Shown: positions 60,713-64,000 of the stretch, in pieces
Layout: each line of letters starts with the position of its first letter
Position numbering within the stretch: the first letter of the stretch is position 1
Assembly: GCF_028281565.1 (NCBI RefSeq)
Contig: NZ_JANQJQ010000006.1
Span: 62,001-126,000, forward strand
Source: Seonamhaeicola sp.
Lineage (GTDB): Bacteria > Bacteroidota > Bacteroidia > Flavobacteriales > Flavobacteriaceae
Reading direction: 5' to 3'
DNA length: 64,000 nucleotides
Position numbers and translations under genes: made by a program
The notes under the pieces: model-generated
Told to the model about the DNA's origin: nothing
Database searches by the model: none
The model's input: the letters and a program-made list of their open reading frames with translations, nothing else

Positions 60713-61873
60713 TTACCCTCTAAACAAAAAGAAATCATCCTTCATGTGTTCGATCTTAACATCTTCATTGGTAATGATATAGTCGATAGCTTGAGACGTA
60801 AAATCATTTCCTTTTTCAGTAAGGGATACGATGTTATTGTCAATCACAATCATATTGTTTTTTAGTGCTAATTCCAAGACCGTTTTACTGCGTACCTTTT
60901 GCCAGTTAATATGTTCGTTAAGGTGATTTACATGGCGCTCTTCTTCCTCATTATGGTTTTTTAAGTGCAATAAAAAAGTCAATAAAGATACTTCGGTGCG
61001 TTGTTGTTTTTCTCTATACAGCACAGCGATAATACCTCTACCGGGCGCTAACAAATACACCAATAAAAAGATAAGACCTAACATAGTTGTTATTGAACCG
61101 GCAATGGAAGCATCCAACCAATGCGCCACCCAATATCCGGAAATGGCACTAAAAACACCAAAACCAATGGCATATAAGAGCATCCGTTTTAGATTGTTTG
61201 TGAGCAGGTAAGCAGTGGCTGCCGGAGCAATCATAAGTGCGACTACTAAAATAGCACCAACAGCATCAAAAGCCCCAACCGTAGTAACTGATGACATACT
61301 CATTAAACCATAATGCATGATAGCCGGAGAAAACCCTAAAGAAGCAGCCAGACCGGCGTCAAAAGTGCTCACTTTTAGTTCTTTGAAAAAAGCGAATAGC
61401 AAACCAACGGTCACGATTAAAATACTGCCTATAACCCATAAAGATTTTGGGCCTAAATCAGCTCCTGAAACTATAAATCTGTCAAAAGGAGCGAAAGCTA
61501 ATTCCCCCAATAAAACGGCATCAACGTCGAGATGAACATCATTGGCATTTTTGGCAATTAAAATAACCCCAATACTAAATAATGCCGGAAACACTAATCC
61601 TATGGCAGTATCTTCTTTTACCAAACCAGTTTTTTGAATATACTCTACTAAAATTACTGTGATAATGCCAGTAATGGCCGCCAATAAAATAAGTACTGGC
61701 GAGTTGAGGTCATGCGTTATAAAAAAGCCGATAACGATACCCGGTAAAATGGAATGACTAATGGCATCACTGATCATGGCCATTTTTCGCAACACCAAAA
61801 ACGTACCCGGAATGGCACAGGCAACAGCTACCAAACTGGCAATAAGTTGTATTTCTATTTGAGCACTACTCAT
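60713..61873 (-). CDS. Zn/Mn ABC transporter permease with C-terminal winged helix (permease B)
   Basis: 386 residues. Membrane part of the ABC-3 family with about nine helices up to residue 290 (LILLAAITGIITVILVEYI, VTTVGAFDAVGAILVVALMI). Then a soluble tail of about 100 residues (LLTFLLHLKNHNEEEERHVN onward) resembling the winged-helix of DtxR-type metal regulators. Overlaps permease A by 8 bp. The tail could sense metal to close the channel or be a fused regulator; inferred. Confidence 0.87.
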   Translation of the reverse strand: MSSAQIEIQLIASLVAVACAIPGTFLVLRKMAMISDAISHSILPGIVIGFFITHDLNSPVLILLAAITGIITVILVEYIQKTGLVKEDTAIGLVFPALFSIGVILIAKNANDVHLDVDAVLLGELAFAPFDRFIVSGADLGPKSLWVIGSILIVTVGLLFAFFKELKVSTFDAGLAASLGFSPAIMHYGLMSMSSVTTVGAFDAVGAILVVALMIAPAATAYLLTNNLKRMLLYAIGFGVFSAISGYWVAHWLDASIAGSITTMLGLIFLLVYLLAPGRGIIAVLYREKQQRTEVSLLTFLLHLKNHNEEEERHVNHLNEHINWQKVRSKTVLELALKNNMIVIDNNIVSLTEKGNDFTSQAIDYIITNEDVKIEHMKDDFFLFRG

Positions 61874-62993
61874 TATTTTCCTGTTGTTGGTTATACAAAT
61901 TTGAAGCGGCTTTAAACCCTTTTTTTGTTAAGCTCCACATATTCCCTTCTAAGATTACATAGTTTTTATGAACTAATTTTTGAAGGGTGCCTTTGGTGAA
62001 TCCTTGAAAATTATTCAAAATTTTAATGGTGTGTGGATGTGAGATATTTTCATGCGTCTCGGCAATACGGTACATAAATGCCAGGGTTTTATTCAGTTTT
62101 AGATCCCGACGGTTTTTTAAGAATCTGATTTGCTTGAATAAAAGGCCTCTGCTCGGGGAAAATATAAATGAAACCAGCACGAAAACACTGGCTATAATAA
62201 CAATTACCGGGCCTGTGGATAGATTATTTTGTGTAGCGCTTACCGCAGTTCCGAAAACGCCTGATAAGGCACCAAAAACAGCCGCTAAAAACACCATTTT
62301 ACCTAAGCTGTTCGTCCATTGTCTCGCAGCGGCGGCAGGAGCTAATAACATAGCACTCATTAACACCACACCTACCGTTTGAAGTCCTAAAACAATAGCC
62401 AATACGATAAAACTGGTAATTAAAATATCGATGGTTTTGGTATTGAAACCAAGAGTTTTGGTAAAGTCGGCATCAAATAGGAGCATTTTAAATTCCTTCC
62501 AGAAGAGCAACAGAATGATAAGACAAATTCCAGTTACTATGGCCATCATCCAAACATCGCTTTCAACTAAGGTAGCCGCTTGCCCGAATAAGTACTTGTC
62601 TAAACCAGCCTGGTTGGCATTGGGCTGTTTTTGGATAAAGGTTAAAAGTAGCATGCCGAACCCAAAGAACAATGACAAGATCAACCCTAATGCAGTGTCA
62701 GATTTTAAGTGGGTTTTAGTGATGATACCTCTGATCCAAAACGTACCAATGAGTCCGCTTATTAATGCCCCTAAAAGTAACACATTACTGTCTTTTGCAC
62801 CGGTGATTAGAAATGCTATGGCGATACCCGGTAAAGCCGCATGTGAAATAGCATCACCTAATAAACTTTGTTTTCGTAAAACGGCGAAACTCCCCAGCAT
62901 ACCCGTTACAGCACCTAATATGGCAGTCCCTAGTGTGATGGTTCTAAGAGTGTAGTCTGTAAAAACCAGATTTATATACTCAATTATATCCAT
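61866..62993 (-). CDS. Zn/Mn ABC transporter permease with C-terminal winged helix (permease A)
   Basis: 375 residues. ABC-3 membrane domain (MLGSFAVLRKQSLLGDAISH, LAIVLGLQTVGVVLMSAMLL) with a C-terminal helical tail (LNKTLAFMYRIAETHENISH, LQKLVHKNYVILEGNMWSLT) of winged-helix type. Second gene after the ATPase. Transports Zn or Mn inward with the ATPase and the substrate-binding protein. Confidence 0.87.
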   Translation of the reverse strand: MDIIEYINLVFTDYTLRTITLGTAILGAVTGMLGSFAVLRKQSLLGDAISHAALPGIAIAFLITGAKDSNVLLLGALISGLIGTFWIRGIITKTHLKSDTALGLILSLFFGFGMLLLTFIQKQPNANQAGLDKYLFGQAATLVESDVWMMAIVTGICLIILLLFWKEFKMLLFDADFTKTLGFNTKTIDILITSFIVLAIVLGLQTVGVVLMSAMLLAPAAAARQWTNSLGKMVFLAAVFGALSGVFGTAVSATQNNLSTGPVIVIIASVFVLVSFIFSPSRGLLFKQIRFLKNRRDLKLNKTLAFMYRIAETHENISHPHTIKILNNFQGFTKGTLQKLVHKNYVILEGNMWSLTKKGFKAASNLYNQQQENNE

Positions 62994-63037
62994 AATTCCT
63001 GCGAAAGCTTAATTCACATTGACACTGTTTTTTTATA

Positions 63038-63099
63038 CCTACAAGGTTTCCAAACCTTGCAGGAGCGATTTTGAGTTCCCCCTTTGGGGGATAGGGGGC
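63038..63099. repeat. Two dispersed hairpins in the metal ABC operon
   Basis: CCTACAAGGTTT / AACCTTGCAGG (63038-63063) and CCCCCTTTGGGGG followed by AGGGGGC (63077-63099). Both motifs are common dispersed repeats of Bacteroidetes. They lie in the 108-bp gap between ATPase and permease A. Confidence 0.5.
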
Positions 63100-63101
63100 T
63101 T

Positions 63102-63839
63102 CTACTCCTGAATACTCACTTTATAGTTGATACCGTAAGTTTTAGTAAGGTTATCATCATTAAAAATATCTTTTACCGGGCCGGTGGCAATCTTCTTCAC
63201 ATTTAAGAAGGTCACCCAGTCAAAATATTCGGGAACGGTCTGTAAATCGTGATGAACAACAATTACTGTTTTTCCTGCTTTCCTCAATTCTTTTAATATA
63301 TTGATGATGGCTATTTCGGTAGTGGCATCCACACCCTGGAAGGGTTCGTCCATAAAATAAATGGAAGCGTTTTGAACCAAAGCTCTGGCCAAAAAGATAC
63401 GTTGTTGCTGACCACCGGAAAGCTGGCTGATTTGACGGTTTTTAAAAGGTAGCATACCGACTTTTTCAAGCGCTTCCAAAGCCAATTTTTTTTCTCTTTG
63501 TTTCGGACGCTTTATCCAACCTAAACTACCGTAAGTTCCCATCATAACCACATCTAAAGCAGTGGTTGGAAAATCCCAGTCTACACTTCCCTTTTGAGGC
63601 ACATAAGCTACTTTTTGTCTTTGTTTATCATAAGGTTTTCCATAAATGCTTACACTACCTGCAATAGGTTTTAAAATACCTAAAACTGATTTTATAAGGG
63701 TTGATTTACCCGCACCGTTAGGGCCAACAATGGCCATAAGAACCCCTTCTGGAATTTCCAAATCGATATCCCAAAGCACAGGTTTGTAGTTATACGCTAC
63801 AGTTAGATCGTCTACTTTTACAGCAATTTGTCTATTCAT
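63102..63839 (-). CDS. Zn/Mn ABC transporter ATP-binding protein
   Basis: 245 residues. Walker [11 protein letters not shown] loop [11 protein letters not shown], signature LSGGQQQR, Walker [10 protein letters not shown] loop VVHHD. The DW in the Q-loop segment is typical of Mn/Zn (MntA/ZnuC-type) ATPases. First complete gene of the operon after the substrate-binding protein. Confidence 0.93.
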   Translation of the reverse strand: MNRQIAVKVDDLTVAYNYKPVLWDIDLEIPEGVLMAIVGPNGAGKSTLIKSVLGILKPIAGSVSIYGKPYDKQRQKVAYVPQKGSVDWDFPTTALDVVMMGTYGSLGWIKRPKQREKKLALEALEKVGMLPFKNRQISQLSGGQQQRIFLARALVQNASIYFMDEPFQGVDATTEIAIINILKELRKAGKTVIVVHHDLQTVPEYFDWVTFLNVKKIATGPVKDIFNDDNLTKTYGINYKVSIQE

Positions 63840-63898
63840 AACTTTTTATTGAGAACACTTGTAACTTTTACTGTAAACTGGTACTGCATACTGCCAAC

Positions 63899-64000
63899 TT
63901 ATTTAAGTGCATTAACAATGGTATTAACGTTATACTCATACATACCAATATAGGTGCCTTCTATAGTTCCAGGATCACCTAAAGCATCAGAATATAGGGT
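63899..64000 (-). CDS. Zn/Mn ABC transporter substrate-binding protein, C-terminal end (truncated by window)
   Basis: Open from the window edge to the stop at 63899-63901. The readable end SDALGDPGTIEGTYIGMYEY then NVNTIVNALK matches the conserved C-terminus of ZnuA/MntC-type lipoproteins. It precedes the ATPase gene by 59 bp on the same strand. Confidence 0.8.
   Translation of the reverse strand, partial: TLYSDALGDPGTIEGTYIGMYEYNVNTIVNALK

Noticed and set aside
1-64000. CRISPR arrays, rRNA, tRNA or intact insertion sequences
   Set aside because: No regularly spaced direct repeats, no RNA gene signatures and no transposase reading frame were seen.

Overview
The window looks like chromosomal DNA of a free-living, probably marine member of the Flavobacteriaceae (Bacteroidetes). 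It is AT-rich. Genes are preceded by the Bacteroidetes -7 element TAnnTTTG instead of strong Shine-Dalgarno sites. Lipoproteins with short signal peptides, sulfatases, a type IX sorting-domain protein and Bacteroidetes-style palindromic repeats are present. No rRNA, tRNA, CRISPR array or intact transposase was found.

Layout. 1-7.0 kb: 3' end of a secreted beta-propeller protein, HemJ-like oxidase, orphan NtrY-like histidine kinase, enoyl-CoA hydratase, flavin amine oxidase, VOC protein and Crp-type regulator. 7.1-18.4 kb: carbohydrate locus with a sulfatase, two GH13 proteins, a membrane-bound LytTR regulator, a GH127-type enzyme, an AraC regulator, an ankyrin protein and a second sulfatase; no SusC/SusD pair is present. 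18.5-34.6 kb: mostly housekeeping (PA0069-type radical SAM, AraC, HD hydrolase, PlsC, bacilliredoxin, TerB-DnaJ, HEAT protein, LD-carboxypeptidase, metG, ferritin, tex), plus a tandem family of small secreted proteins with a decayed third copy. 34.7-43.3 kb: an AraC-linked stress-like group, then a TetR-controlled RND/LolA-like/beta-barrel export group. 43.3-49.1 kb: CysQ-like phosphatase and kinase-like protein, then cyclase, third sulfatase and an enolase-superfamily dehydratase. 49.2-55.2 kb: accessory region with two LytTR proteins and a TPR protein that share an N-terminal motif, TerB, a repeat-flanked XRE cassette, and a candidate nucleotide-hydrolase protein. 55.2-64 kb: mfd, a TlpA-like protein, a repeat-bounded GIY-YIG gene, yraN and a Zn/Mn-type ABC transporter whose permeases carry winged-helix tails.

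The most interesting signals are: (i) a GIY-YIG nuclease gene bounded within a few bases by inverted copies of a palindromic repeat, with a paired copy of the same repeat family inserted in frame inside metG; (ii) the LytTR/LytTR/TPR cluster; (iii) the repeat-flanked island next to a Zn-finger/winged-helix/deoxyribosyltransferase-like protein; (iv) three adjacent carbohydrate enzymes that each lack a normally conserved active-site residue; and (v) small genes under 60 residues with good promoters. All functional statements come from reading motifs by eye; no database search was run.
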